This document shows positions 14,723 through 23,766 of a DNA stretch of 27,981 bases, piece by piece. Below the pieces are notes generated by a model. That model saw nothing but the letters and a program-made list of their open reading frames with translations. It did not search any database and was not told the origin of the DNA. Made by a program: the position numbers and the translations under genes. The first letter of the stretch is position 1; each line of letters opens with the position of its first letter. The DNA comes from Candidatus Poribacteria bacterium (GTDB lineage Bacteria; Poribacteria; WGA-4E; WGA-3G), in NCBI GenBank assembly GCA_007571355.1, contig RKRO01000204.1:1-27981 (forward strand), given 5' to 3'.

Positions 14723-17014
14723 CTATTTCCCGTTGTGTTGAGAGATGAGTTTTATAACTTCGGCTCTGCCTGCTTTGACTTCTGCCTCCTCTACCTCAAG
14801 TTTCAACATAGCGAGTATCCCTTTCGTTATCAGCCAGTTCACTTTTGCGCCATCTATCGCTGTGCTACCCATATTATTCCGGAGTGTCGTATCTGCGCCG
14901 TGTTCCAAGAGGAGCTTCACTGCCTCAATGCGCCCGAGGAAAGCTGCCGCATGCAGTGCCGTTCCACCGTCCCGACTTTTCGCATTGACATCTGCGCCGT
15001 GTTCCAGGAGCCATGTTACAATTTCCGTATGCCCCATCAGTGCAGCAATGGACAACATTGTGCTTCCGGATTGCGGGTCCTTTGCATTAGGGTCTGCTCC
15101 AACTGTGAGTGCCTGTTTAACGCCTGTGAGATCACCAGTGAACACTGCTCCCGACAGAGCCTGTAGGTTTCCAGTGCTCGCTGCTGCCCATAAATCTGTT
15201 GAATTATCTTTGGCGTTTGGCGAGATGGCTGCCTTAATTTTCGGGTCAGCACTAAGCATCTCTCGAATGTTGGCTTTTCCCGTTTCAACCTGTTCCCGTT
15301 CCAACGCTACAATACCTAACGCCCGTGACAAAAACTGCGTCATTTCCCACGGTACTCCTAAAACGTCTACAGGTGTTGCCCCATCATCATTCTTTGCGTT
15401 GACATCGGCTCCGTTTTTTAGGAGGAGTTTGGCGGTTTCAGCGCGTCCCAAAAACACGGCGAGATGCAAGGCGGTGTTGCCATCTCTGTTTCTGCCGTTG
15501 ACATCGGCACCATGTTGGAGTAGCAATTCAGCAGCTTCTGTCTGCCCCATCACTGCTGCCCATGTCAACGGAGGCATCTCAAAATGCAGTGCATTAAGAT
15601 CGGTGCCTTTGGCGATATGCTGTTTGATGGCTTTGATATCTCCATCGCGTACAGCAGCGACTAAGGTGTTTTCTATTAATTTTAGAAAACCTTTCATAAA
15701 GTTGCCATCTTCTGGGATGACAAACGGTGGATCGGGTCGTTTCTGCCATATCGGCATCCCATCAACGATCTCTGCCTGTATATCACTTTTGCGGTTGCGG
15801 ATGAAGTTTCGGACTTCCTCCAGTTCGCTTTCAAAGGTCGGTCTTTTGGGGGTGTCCCCCCATCTTCGGCCCCTATCCCTATCTCCTTCAATGACACGTT
15901 GGGCAGACGCTAAATGTGGTTCAACCATTACAGCGATTTTGTCTAACGCGGCTAACAATTCTGGGACATTCCAATGCGTGTCTAAAATCTCAGTCAGTGC
16001 TTCTGCATACCGTTCCCGACCAGACTCCAGTTGATACAATTTGTATGCAATTAAGCCCTGCGTCTTGACTGAGATCGGTGCCCGGCGGTCGTTCATGAAC
16101 TCAAGTTTACTCAGCTTTGTAAAGATAGAGTCCATTCCCCACGGAATGAAGTAAAATTTATTGTCCTCCGGGTTCAAATAGACGAAGAAGTTATTTTTAT
16201 TGCCGGAGTAACCGTCCCAGAATCCGACTAAACCTTCAGCTGCCCAGAATTTGTAAAACGACTCCAAATCGACCCGTTTCCCGATGGCAGCTTCTGTTGT
16301 GTCTCGGCTCGCGAGCAGGGCGATTAAGGCGTTAATTTGTGCCCTTCCCTGTGTATCGTCACCCTGTTTGTGTTCAAAACTATTTTCCCAATTTTCGTAA
16401 AAATCCACAACTGTCCCTTCATAGAGGGTACCCTCGCTATTGCCGAAGGCGCGTTTCAATAACGGTTGACGGATGGTCTCCACGTGTGTGTATACGCCGA
16501 GGTTTTCTCCGTTCACTGTTACCTTCGCATACGCGCAGCGGGGCGCGGGCACTCCGATTGCATTAAACAGCGCGTACCCCATAAATTGGCTCACTAAACT
16601 TGTATCTTGTTTGTTGTTATTAAGTGTCAGGTTCGTCAATCCGTCAATCTCACCCTCTTTGTCAAAATGATTGAGTTTGATTTTGAGAGAGGGACGGGTA
16701 TGACTTTGCGAACCGATGAACCCTTTTTTGCGAACTCCGACCTTCGGAAAGACCACACCGTCAATACTGACGCTTGCTTCGACCTAGGTATAAGGATGAT
16801 CCAGGGGCCCGAACTGCCGACGCTCGCTCAGTGCACTTCTAAAATCCCGCGACTGATACCGAATCGTATTCCAATCCCGCTGCGAAACGGTAATCTGTAC
16901 ATCTATGACCCGATCCGTTGGGAAGATATCATCTAACGTTAGTTGTCCGGCGATGCCGTGAACAGAAGCCCCCAAACAGAGCACGATTACTGAGATTATT
17001 ATCCATTTTGTCAT
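14723..17014 (-). CDS. Exported CotH kinase-domain protein with ankyrin repeats, interrupted by one in-frame TAG
   Basis: From ATG 17014 (strong SD GGAGGA upstream) the frame encodes a signal peptide (MTKWIIISVIVLCLGASVHG), then the CotH N-terminal region (DRVIDVQITVSQRDWNTIRY). It meets TAG at 16784-16786 after DHPYT and continues in frame as VEASVSIDGVVFPKVGVRKKGF. Past the stop come the CotH core (GVYTHVETIR, FYFIPWGMDSIF, the latter the usual catalytic region) up to about residue 410 of the joined protein, then two groups of ankyrin repeats (LLQHGADVNGRNRDGNTALH; LLEHGADVNAKSRDGGTALH). CotH proteins are atypical kinases that phosphorylate secreted proteins. A frame starting at GTG 16756 encodes 677 residues but would lack the signal peptide and start of the kinase. 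So it is a nonsense-interrupted gene, or one expressed by readthrough; TAG also ends intact genes nearby. Confidence 0.85.
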
Positions 17015-17021
17015 TTTTTAT

Positions 17022-17076
17022 TCCTCCTGCATGTCTCGTTTGTCGTCAGTATAGCATATTTTAGATGCTATGGCAG
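17022..17076 (-). promoter_or_regulatory. Promoter and strong ribosome site for the CotH-ankyrin gene
   Basis: On the minus strand TATACT (17048-17053) lies 17 bp downstream of CTGCCA (17071-17076). The strong SD is GGAGGA at 17022-17027. The -10 overlaps a perfect 7-bp inverted repeat, ATAGCAT (17051-17057) and ATGCTAT (17065-17071), which could be an operator. Confidence 0.45.
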
Positions 17077-17199
17077 CTTATTGACTTTCAGATGTTTTTG
17101 GTTTATCAACATCTAACTTTTTAACGCCGTTTACCCTAACCTATAGGCCTTGAAAATCATCTGGCCTGGGCGGATCGACTTGACTAAATTGGTACCTAT

Positions 17200-17220
17200 G
17201 GGCAGTTTCCTAACCGCCCC
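17200..17220. repeat. GTAGG-type hairpin copy
   Basis: GGGCAGTTTCCTAACCGCCCC forms an imperfect hairpin and matches the AGTTTCCTAACC core seen at 14603-14630. Confidence 0.45.
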
Positions 17221-17262
17221 CGTCTAACCAGAAGGTTGTTGATAGTACACTACGTGCGCCGA

Positions 17263-18096
17263 CTACCTTGCCTTAAGTGCGCCCCATGTCGTCGTTAACT
17301 TACCAGCAAAACCCACAGTCAGGATGTCCCTTGAATTCATAACCTTCTCGACCTCCTCCGCGGTTAACGCACGGTCATATACCGCCAATTCGTCAAGTAG
17401 GCCTTTATAAAGGTTCGCACCGCCGTTCGTATCCGGTCTGCCTCCGATTTCGATGTTATTGTCGTTCCAGACCATTACAGGCCCATTGTTTGGTGTCGCC
17501 TTCTCACCGACAAGTTCACCATCAAGATAGACTTTAAGTGCTGCATCATCAAAAGTCCCGACAACGTGATACCAAGTATCCGGCTTTAAACCTAAATTGG
17601 GGAGTGAAACCGTCGTATCGACATCGGCACCGTTAAACGGTCCCATCTTCTTCTGACCAGAATTGATATACCAATACAACCCTTCACCGCTGCCGAGTCC
17701 AAATTCGACGTTATCGTCGCTGGTACCTGATTTGTCGTAAAAAATATTCCCATAGACGTGCCCATTACCGAGCGCGATATCCGATATTTCAAAAGGGTAT
17801 ATCCAAACCGCAACGGTCAGATGTTCGACATAGAGTTCGCTCTGCCCACCCGGATCTGTGATTATAGCGGGGCCACCCGAGAATTCTATCGCACCGCCAA
17901 CTTTACCTTTGGCGACGAATTCCGCACTATCATGGAGTACCGCTTCAAACCCTTTCGGACCGACATCCCTTGCAATATCACCTTTACCTTCGTTGAACGG
18001 CAAGTAAAAGTGTAAGCCATCCGTGATTTGTGCCGTAGCAGTGAGCGTTGCAACAGAAAAAGTAAAAATCGCGAAAATCAAGAAAAGTCTTCTCAT
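17263..18096 (-). CDS. Exported LamG-domain protein
   Basis: The 277-residue protein has a signal peptide (MRRLFLIFAIFTFSVATLTATAQ) and one LamG/concanavalin-A-like domain covering nearly all the rest (about 27-255): GLHFYLPFNEGKGD, VEHLTVAVWIYPFE, KPDTWYHVVGTFDDAALKVYLDGELVG, and YKGLLDELAVYDRALTAEEV. This is a beta-sandwich that binds carbohydrate or protein; no catalytic residues are evident. The C-terminus, AGKLTTTWGALKAR, falls outside the domain and could be a sorting tail, which is a guess. AAGGAG lies about 10 nt before the ATG. It is on the same strand as the CotH gene but about 250 bp from it, with a possible MITE just upstream, so it probably has its own promoter. Confidence 0.9.
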   Translation of the reverse strand: MRRLFLIFAIFTFSVATLTATAQITDGLHFYLPFNEGKGDIARDVGPKGFEAVLHDSAEFVAKGKVGGAIEFSGGPAIITDPGGQSELYVEHLTVAVWIYPFEISDIALGNGHVYGNIFYDKSGTSDDNVEFGLGSGEGLYWYINSGQKKMGPFNGADVDTTVSLPNLGLKPDTWYHVVGTFDDAALKVYLDGELVGEKATPNNGPVMVWNDNNIEIGGRPDTNGGANLYKGLLDELAVYDRALTAEEVEKVMNSRDILTVGFAGKLTTTWGALKAR

Positions 18097-18130
18097 TTTT
18101 TTTACTCCTTTTTACTCTGTATTATTCATA

Positions 18131-18248
18131 GGACTTACGCAATTTTGACTGCGGCCCGTTCTGTTATATGCGAATTTTCGGAAAACACAGCGGTCTCCTG
18201 CCACAAACGATGAAGTTTGTGCGACAAAAGAGCAGCATGCGTAAGTGC
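18131..18248. mobile_element. Candidate MITE, TA-flanked, about 118 bp
   Basis: The left end GGACTTACGCA (18131-18141) and the inverted right end TGCGTAAGTGC (18238-18248) match in 10 of 11 positions. TA dinucleotides flank both sides (18129-18130 and 18249-18250), as for IS630/Tc1-mariner-type elements. Inside is a perfect 7-bp hairpin, CACAAAC (18202-18208) and GTTTGTG (18215-18221). There is no ORF, so it would be non-autonomous. It sits between the LamG gene and the 3' end of the beta-propeller gene. Confidence 0.6.
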
Positions 18249-18300
18249 TAAAGTATATAATGAACGATAGAATTTGTCAAAGCACTTTTCATGCCAAAAA

Positions 18301-20001
18301 TCAGTACAATACATGCACCCGATTCTTTCCGCGCATCGTCTCATCTGGCATCGTTATCGGCACTTCAACAACAACGATGAGCGCGCCATCTGCACTTATT
18401 GCAACTGTATCATAGGGCAGTTGTCCTTCTGTACGGTAGGTGTACAGATATTTCGATAAGCCGCTGCCATCTGCTGTCAAATCGAACACCGATATACCGT
18501 GAAGACTCTCGTTTGGATCTTGTGCGCGCTTGGAGACAGATACCACAGCATAACGGTCCTTTTCATCAATTCGCAAGCCCTGCGGCATATTCTCAAGCTG
18601 CCATTGCCACAGTTTTTCCCCCGTCCATGCATAGGCGAACAAAGTCATCCCGTTTGGGTGTGCTGCCGAAGGTCGCTGTGCCCCTTTTCGGAGGTGATAT
18701 GGGATGTAGGTGTCTCCAGTGACAAAGAGCGCGACAGCGTCCGTTGCCCCAATCGTGCCAGAAGTCGCGACAATGGGAATCCCACTCACCTCCAGCGGGG
18801 TTGTCAAATTTTCCTGCCATATCGGTTCGGGTTTATTGACATCAAAGATGAACGCACGTCCGTCGTCTGTTGTTACATTGATGAATTTGCCATCTGGGGA
18901 GATGCTCACACCGCGCCAAAACGTGACCTGTGGAAAATACTCGTGCAGCGGTTCAATATCCGCGTGCCACTTTTCTATTCCATCTTCTGTGTTAAGAACA
19001 ATGAGTGTTCCATTACCAGCACCGTTCTCATCGATCGGACTCCCTTGTAGGTTATGTCCCCTGTCTGTTACAAGCCCAAGGATGTCCCCATCGGTACTGA
19101 TGTCAAACCAACGTATTATTTTTAAAGTCGCAGTGTTGCGGGGCCATTTCCAAATGACCTCTCCGGTTTCACCATCAAACCGATAGAGTTGGGATTGCTT
19201 GCGTGGCGTGTCATCTTCTGTCCATGAATGCACGCTTGCAACCAAAAGGTCTCCGTTCGCCAGCGTTCGCATACACGCTGGCCCGGGGTAGTTGACCCAA
19301 GCGTAGACACTGTCCGGATGGCTCGGTGTGGAGGTTTCGATGTCATCGGCGGTACGATATTTCCAGCGAAGTGTCGGTTCAGCGGCTTCGAAATTATAGC
19401 AGTAGATGAATCCATCTGCTGCCTGCTCGCCGATATAGAGTCGCGAATTATCTGGACTGAACGCCATTTTCCGGACATAGCCTTCTGAGATTCGAGTTTT
19501 CCAAAGCGTTTTGCCTGAGAGCGTTTGGAGAACTGCAAGGTGCCCACTATCAGTTGCAACCGCCAATTTATGTGTATAAGGTGCTTTTCCATGCCCTAAG
19601 GCAATCGCGGTCGGTTTCGCGGGTTGACGCAGGTTTTCCATTAGTGACAAAAGCGCGTCTAATTCAACAGTGCGGATGAGGTACGACACCGGCTTCAGCG
19701 GCGCGGCTGCTGTTATTAGGTGATCGTTCATGCGAAATTGGTAATCTTGATTCGGTTGCCATGTGAATTGCAATAGGAGACGATGGGTATCAAGTTGCTG
19801 GATGATGGGGGCTTCGGCTAATTCGTGTGTCGTGCCCTCAAACACCGTTGCCACACTGATTTTGTCCGAGATACCTTCTTTGTGTTCAATTTCAATGACT
19901 ACTCCCGCCCGAACCCAAGTGACACTCATGTCGGCTGTCGCAATGCTAATGGGTAAAATGGCAAACAGGCACAGTAAACTTAAAAATAGAATTCGCTGCA
20001 T
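18301..20001 (-). CDS. Exported quinoprotein/WD40-like beta-propeller protein
   Basis: The 566-residue protein has a signal peptide (about 1-23), a small N-terminal beta module (about 24-95), then repeats of a beta-propeller: GHLAVLQTLSGKTLWKTRI, VRKMAFSPDNSRLYIGE, LYRFDGETGEVIWKWPR, LIVLNTEDGIEKWHADI and VSISPDGKFINVTTDDGRAFIF. The G-K/E-LWKW pattern resembles PQQ-type quinoproteins, but I see no sign of PQQ-dehydrogenase catalytic residues, so a binding or scaffold role is more likely. The SD GAGGA lies upstream of the ATG at 20001. It is the third gene of the minus-strand set after a cobalamin riboswitch, about 100 bp from the second. Its N-terminal module (FTWQPNQDYQFRM) resembles that of the neighbouring lipoprotein (FEWREGETYRFEV), hinting at joint function. 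Confidence 0.85.
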   Translation of the reverse strand: MQRILFLSLLCLFAILPISIATADMSVTWVRAGVVIEIEHKEGISDKISVATVFEGTTHELAEAPIIQQLDTHRLLLQFTWQPNQDYQFRMNDHLITAAAPLKPVSYLIRTVELDALLSLMENLRQPAKPTAIALGHGKAPYTHKLAVATDSGHLAVLQTLSGKTLWKTRISEGYVRKMAFSPDNSRLYIGEQAADGFIYCYNFEAAEPTLRWKYRTADDIETSTPSHPDSVYAWVNYPGPACMRTLANGDLLVASVHSWTEDDTPRKQSQLYRFDGETGEVIWKWPRNTATLKIIRWFDISTDGDILGLVTDRGHNLQGSPIDENGAGNGTLIVLNTEDGIEKWHADIEPLHEYFPQVTFWRGVSISPDGKFINVTTDDGRAFIFDVNKPEPIWQENLTTPLEVSGIPIVATSGTIGATDAVALFVTGDTYIPYHLRKGAQRPSAAHPNGMTLFAYAWTGEKLWQWQLENMPQGLRIDEKDRYAVVSVSKRAQDPNESLHGISVFDLTADGSGLSKYLYTYRTEGQLPYDTVAISADGALIVVVEVPITMPDETMRGKNRVHVLY

Positions 20002-20102
20002 TCGTTATGTTTCCTCTTGTTGTTGGGATCGCAGATGTTAAAATGTTTTTGTATTACACAACGCGATTGTAAAATCATACGGATCTGTTTCGGGAGGGTG
20101 GC

Positions 20103-22040
20103 TTAATCCGCCACGCGCCAGAGTCCTCGTCCTAATTTTGCACCGAGAAGTACGCCGATAAACGTATAGGCGAACCCTTCTATCAGGATTCGGAGCACAA
20201 TATACCAATCGGCATAGAAAAGTCGATAAAACAGTATAGAGAGTTGGAAATCGACATAAACAGCAATCGCATCGCAGAGTCCAAGCACGACTGCCCACGC
20301 CAATATATTCCGTCTTCGTACGAATAGAAACCCTGTTTCCAGTAGCAGGACGCTTGTGCCCGTGTAGACAATCGCCATCGGTGTGAAAAGACCGAACGTA
20401 ACACCGCTAAGCAGTAGGCGGACTGCCGAGACCAGCAAGATTACGCCGCTGCCTTTACCGTCATGCCGTGTTGATGCCCCCGGGGCCCCGCGAATATAAA
20501 TTAACAGTGCAGTTAGCAAGGCATAGTAAAGCGTCTCGTTGATTAAACCGGTCAGCAATACAGAAATGGGGCCGAGGACAGCGCGAATTAAATTGAGGAA
20601 CAACGTTGACGGCACCATGACACCTACGAAAATTGTCGTGCCAAATAGTGCGATAACAATGATCTGTTTTGTTGTGAACCCCGCAAAAATTCGCTCATGA
20701 AACCGTAGTACGACTGCAAAACCGATGCTACTGCCGATGATTGCCAGCAAACTGATGAGGAGTGCCTGCTGGTTTGGAACCATCAGGTGTAATGGACGTT
20801 TTTCGCGAAGGATCGTCGCATCGCTGCCCCAGACTTTCACTGTAATGTCCCGTGCATACTCCCCAGGGAGTGCCTGTTTGGGTTGGTTTCCCTGCTCTAT
20901 ATACATGGGGTAAAAATAGATAGGGAGTGGAATTTTTGTAACCATGCCTCCGGGAAGACTGGCGAATGCCACACTCCGATTCGTCCTGCCATTCGCTGTC
21001 GCGGGTGGCGCGAGAAACGGAATCGTTTGACCACTCCTCGTATCTGTGTTGATTGATGATACGACTACATGGATCGTCTCTTCACCCGCATTGCGGAGCT
21101 GCACGGTCTGATAAGTGATCGGCTCATACGCATCGGTCTGTGACGTTCCGATCCACCTGAATAGTGGACGTGCATAGTAAATGGTATCTTCACGTTGTTT
21201 AGCGTCTACCGTCCCCATTGCATCTGTAGGCATCTTGATGGATTCTATAGAGAGGCGTTCGGTAATCTCTGAAACAGTTGTCGGCTGAAGATGCACCGCT
21301 GCCTGCTGCTCCCATGTCTGTCCGCTGTCTGTTGTGAAGCGGACAGTCCCCAAAATTTCTTGGCTCCCTGTTCTAACGACTTCGGATGTTCTCAGTACTA
21401 ACTCGCGGTACCAGACCTCCGATGCGATATTAAGTCTGCCAGTGGTAAAGAGACAGGTTTCTTTGTTGATTATCTCACTTCTCCAAGCTGTCGGTAGGTC
21501 AACAACACTCAGCATTTCAGGAAGACAGAGTTTGAGATCAAAGGTCGTTGGCACATTCCCATTTGTAACGAGGACCGTAGCTGCCATTTCACTGCCGTAT
21601 AGAACGAGTGCTTTCTGCTCGCTTTCTGACGCATTTTTCAGATCTGACTGTTTCGCAGTGCCGTACGGCATAGCAATCTCTAAATTTCCGTGTGTGTATG
21701 CGTGTGGTGCGGTTACTGTTTCAATATCAACACTTCCCGTGGACAAAGTCACCTCAAATCTGTAGGTCTCGCCCTCACGCCACTCAAAATAGAGTGATTC
21801 TGTCTGCCGAGGTGGTACTGGAAAATCGAGTTGTGCAACCCGCATGCCATTTGCGTTAAAAGCACTCAGACGCTGTACCGGTGCCTCTGCACTGAATTGC
21901 ACCTTTGCCCCCAAAGCGAAGAACGTCACCTTCCATGAAAACGGTTCTTCTTTCGGAGTTGCGGCACAACTGATTAGGAAAACGAGCAGGGGCATGCCCC
22001 AGAGAGAACGCTTTATTGCGGATTGATCTAAAACGTTCAT
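20103..22040 (-). CDS. Lipoprotein with polytopic C-terminus resembling an ECF transporter S-component
   Basis: I choose ATG 22040 (GGGGAT about 9 nt upstream) over ATG 22055. The 645-residue product begins with a lipoprotein signal (LLVFLISCAA, lipobox LISC). About 400 residues of beta-rich extracytoplasmic sequence follow, including a module resembling the N-terminus of the next gene. The C-terminal part of about 230 residues is strongly hydrophobic with six to eight membrane segments: QALLISLLAIIGSSIGFAVV, IIVIALFGTTIFVG, then several helices, ending FAYTFIGVLLGAKLG. Helix spacing and short loops resemble S-components of ECF-type vitamin transporters, where S binds substrate. That is by pattern only and no EcfA/EcfT gene is in the window. 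The upstream cobalamin riboswitch makes a corrinoid transport role attractive. Alternatives are a polytopic anchor of unknown type. Confidence 0.75.
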   Translation of the reverse strand: MNVLDQSAIKRSLWGMPLLVFLISCAATPKEEPFSWKVTFFALGAKVQFSAEAPVQRLSAFNANGMRVAQLDFPVPPRQTESLYFEWREGETYRFEVTLSTGSVDIETVTAPHAYTHGNLEIAMPYGTAKQSDLKNASESEQKALVLYGSEMAATVLVTNGNVPTTFDLKLCLPEMLSVVDLPTAWRSEIINKETCLFTTGRLNIASEVWYRELVLRTSEVVRTGSQEILGTVRFTTDSGQTWEQQAAVHLQPTTVSEITERLSIESIKMPTDAMGTVDAKQREDTIYYARPLFRWIGTSQTDAYEPITYQTVQLRNAGEETIHVVVSSINTDTRSGQTIPFLAPPATANGRTNRSVAFASLPGGMVTKIPLPIYFYPMYIEQGNQPKQALPGEYARDITVKVWGSDATILREKRPLHLMVPNQQALLISLLAIIGSSIGFAVVLRFHERIFAGFTTKQIIVIALFGTTIFVGVMVPSTLFLNLIRAVLGPISVLLTGLINETLYYALLTALLIYIRGAPGASTRHDGKGSGVILLVSAVRLLLSGVTFGLFTPMAIVYTGTSVLLLETGFLFVRRRNILAWAVVLGLCDAIAVYVDFQLSILFYRLFYADWYIVLRILIEGFAYTFIGVLLGAKLGRGLWRVAD

Positions 22041-22091
22041 AATATGAATCCCCATGCCAGTCTCTACACCCTTACCTATTCCCTGAACGGT

Positions 22092-22137
22092 AGGCTCTGT
22101 TGCAAGCGGGGTTGTACCTCACCTGCAACGAGAGCCT
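22092..22137. repeat. Large inverted repeat between the lipoprotein and propeller-dockerin genes
   Basis: AGGCTCTGTTGCA (22092-22104) pairs with TGCAACGAGAGCCT (22124-22137) with one bulged G. It has no U-tract on the minus strand, so it is more likely a repeat or mRNA-processing hairpin than a terminator. The loop contains a degenerate GTAGG-type core. Confidence 0.5.
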
Positions 22138-22190
22138 CATTAATTGTAGTTTGCTACAAACTTCATGAAACCGCGCCAATGACTCCTAAA

Positions 22191-23534
22191 TTAAAGCCCC
22201 TGACTGATCAACACCAGATCGAGGATATTGACGACTTCGTCTCCGTTGACATCGGCGATGATTCCAGGCCCCTGATCGCCCCAGAATCGAGCCGCGAGGC
22301 CCATATCCGAGATATTGACAATCCCGTCGTTGTTTATATCTTCTCGGCGCGAGATAACTTGTGCAAACGCAAGGATAGAAGCACCGGGGCCAACATGATA
22401 CGTTTGCAGGAGAGAGGCATCCATGACATCCATGACACGGACGTAATCCTGCCCACTGCCCCCCCAGTCGGGTTGCGTAATATAGAGGTTTCCATCTGGC
22501 GCGAAGGTCAACCCCCCACCGATAGGCGCATCCGCATCGTTACTGAAGTTAGCAATCGTATCATCTTCGTCGCGAATCCAGTCTTGTGCTACAATATCAT
22601 AGACGAGCAAACCGGGGTTCTGCCAACTGCCTTGCATAAACAACTGCTTTTCGGAATTAAGGGCGGCAGATCCAGGCGTGAACCCGAGTTTAACCGTTTC
22701 GGTAATCTCATCGGTCATCGCGTCAATTAGAACGAGGTATCCGGTAATATCATTGTAATTACCTATCGATTTGACGATAACGGTGGATTCGCCATCGTTG
22801 AGAATCTGACCCGCGTTCGTCGACACCGGAATAGATTCCAATACAGTATCTGTCGCCGTATCAATGACTGTGACGCTGCTCTGGTAATAGGTGGTTTTCC
22901 CCGCTTCTGGATCCCATTCCCATGCCGGGTTTGAGACGTAGGCTTTGCCGTTGAGAAGCGTAATCCCTGTCGGTTTATTGAAGAAACCTGTGAAAACCTT
23001 CGTTACATTACGATTCGGGATATCAATGACATGTACTTCATGCGCCCCTGCACAGGTAACGTACATTTTCTGATCGTTGATAAAAGCGACCTGCTGAGGG
23101 GTTGCCCCCTCTTGAATCGGAATTTCGCCAACGATCTCCCGGTCTTCCAAATTGAAAATAAAAATGCCATCGCCGTTACTTGGAGCCCCTGTAACAGGTA
23201 AATTAAAAGTCGGGATATACGCGAGATGCCCTCGGATGGCAAGACCAACTGCCCGCCTCCGCTGAAGCACTTCGTTGCTAAAATGGAGTATTTGGTTGTC
23301 AACAGCCCGTCTCTCATTCGGTTCCATTAAATCGATGAGTGAAAGTGAAGCGGTGATGCCCAAATCGGGATGCGTCAGGGCATTTATGACAACCGCAAGG
23401 TCTTGAACCTCTGTTTGTCCAAAGGTTGGATTAATGAGGAACATGAAGCATAGCACGACTATCAGTACGGATGCGTGCCGTTTGAAACACGAGTTGAATG
23501 AAAAATGTCGCCGAGAGAAAAAAAATCTGTTCAT
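22191..23534 (-). CDS. Exported YncE/BtuG-like beta-propeller with C-terminal dockerin
   Basis: The frame is open from 23636, but an attenuator-like terminator lies at 23588-23624. ATG 23534 also gives a good signal peptide (hydrophobic ASVLIVVLCFMFLINPTFGQ), so I start there; the product is 447 residues. The mature part is a YncE-like propeller: IFIFNLEDREIVGEIPI, VAFINDQKMYVTCAGAHEVHVIDIPNRN, GITLLNGKAYVSNPAW, VTVIDTATDTVLESIPV, LVYDIVAQDW and GGLTFAPDGNLYITQPDW. The last 50 residues form a type-I dockerin with two calcium loops (DINNDGIVNISD, DVNGDEVVNILD). The first gene after a cobalamin riboswitch, it recalls BtuG, the surface YncE-like propeller that binds cobalamin in Bacteroides. Corrinoid binding is inferred from context and fold. 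The dockerin suggests assembly with a cohesin-bearing partner. Confidence 0.88.
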   Translation of the reverse strand: MNRFFFSRRHFSFNSCFKRHASVLIVVLCFMFLINPTFGQTEVQDLAVVINALTHPDLGITASLSLIDLMEPNERRAVDNQILHFSNEVLQRRRAVGLAIRGHLAYIPTFNLPVTGAPSNGDGIFIFNLEDREIVGEIPIQEGATPQQVAFINDQKMYVTCAGAHEVHVIDIPNRNVTKVFTGFFNKPTGITLLNGKAYVSNPAWEWDPEAGKTTYYQSSVTVIDTATDTVLESIPVSTNAGQILNDGESTVIVKSIGNYNDITGYLVLIDAMTDEITETVKLGFTPGSAALNSEKQLFMQGSWQNPGLLVYDIVAQDWIRDEDDTIANFSNDADAPIGGGLTFAPDGNLYITQPDWGGSGQDYVRVMDVMDASLLQTYHVGPGASILAFAQVISRREDINNDGIVNISDMGLAARFWGDQGPGIIADVNGDEVVNILDLVLISQGL

Positions 23535-23587
23535 ATTTTTTAATTGCAAATTTCGGCTTGCAAGCTTCGCCGAAACCCTCCGTAATG

Positions 23588-23624
23588 AAACAAGAAACCC
23601 CTGCTTCCAACGGAAAGACAGGGG
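23588..23624 (-). terminator. Intrinsic terminator in the riboswitch leader (attenuator)
   Basis: On the minus strand CCCCTG and CAGGGG (plus positions 23619-23624 and 23598-23603) enclose a partly paired TTTCC/GGAA core. TTTCTTGTTT follows. It lies between the cobalamin aptamer and the start codon, the expected place for a transcription-terminating expression platform. No alternative anti-terminator was worked out. Confidence 0.7.
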
Positions 23625-23766
23625 ATGCGGCGACACTTCGTATAATACTGATCCTGCAATCGCGTCCGAAAACTCTATACCGAAATCAGGACTTCTATAT
23701 TTAATCTAACAGGATACTGCTGTGCGCTGTTCCACCGCTTTCCCGCGAAAGCAGATGCGTGAAACA

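Noticed and set aside
14745..16034. Long plus-strand open frame (429 codons) opposite the ankyrin region
   Set aside because: It lies antisense to the CotH-ankyrin gene, has no SD, and its Ser/Ala/Pro-rich product is typical of a frame created by the codon use of the other strand.
12798..17014. Reassignment of TAG as a sense codon in this organism
   Set aside because: Several intact genes (ending at 5684, 10423, 14723 and 17263) appear to use TAG as their normal stop, so two internal TAGs are better read as nonsense changes, readthrough or sequence errors.
22044..22730. Plus-strand frame of 228 codons
   Set aside because: It overlaps antisense the dockerin end of the propeller gene, has no family resemblance, and no SD.
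23535..23636. Upstream ATG at 23636 as start of the propeller-dockerin gene
   Set aside because: It would place the leader terminator at 23588-23624 inside the coding sequence and bury the signal peptide 50 residues in; ATG 23534 is preferred.
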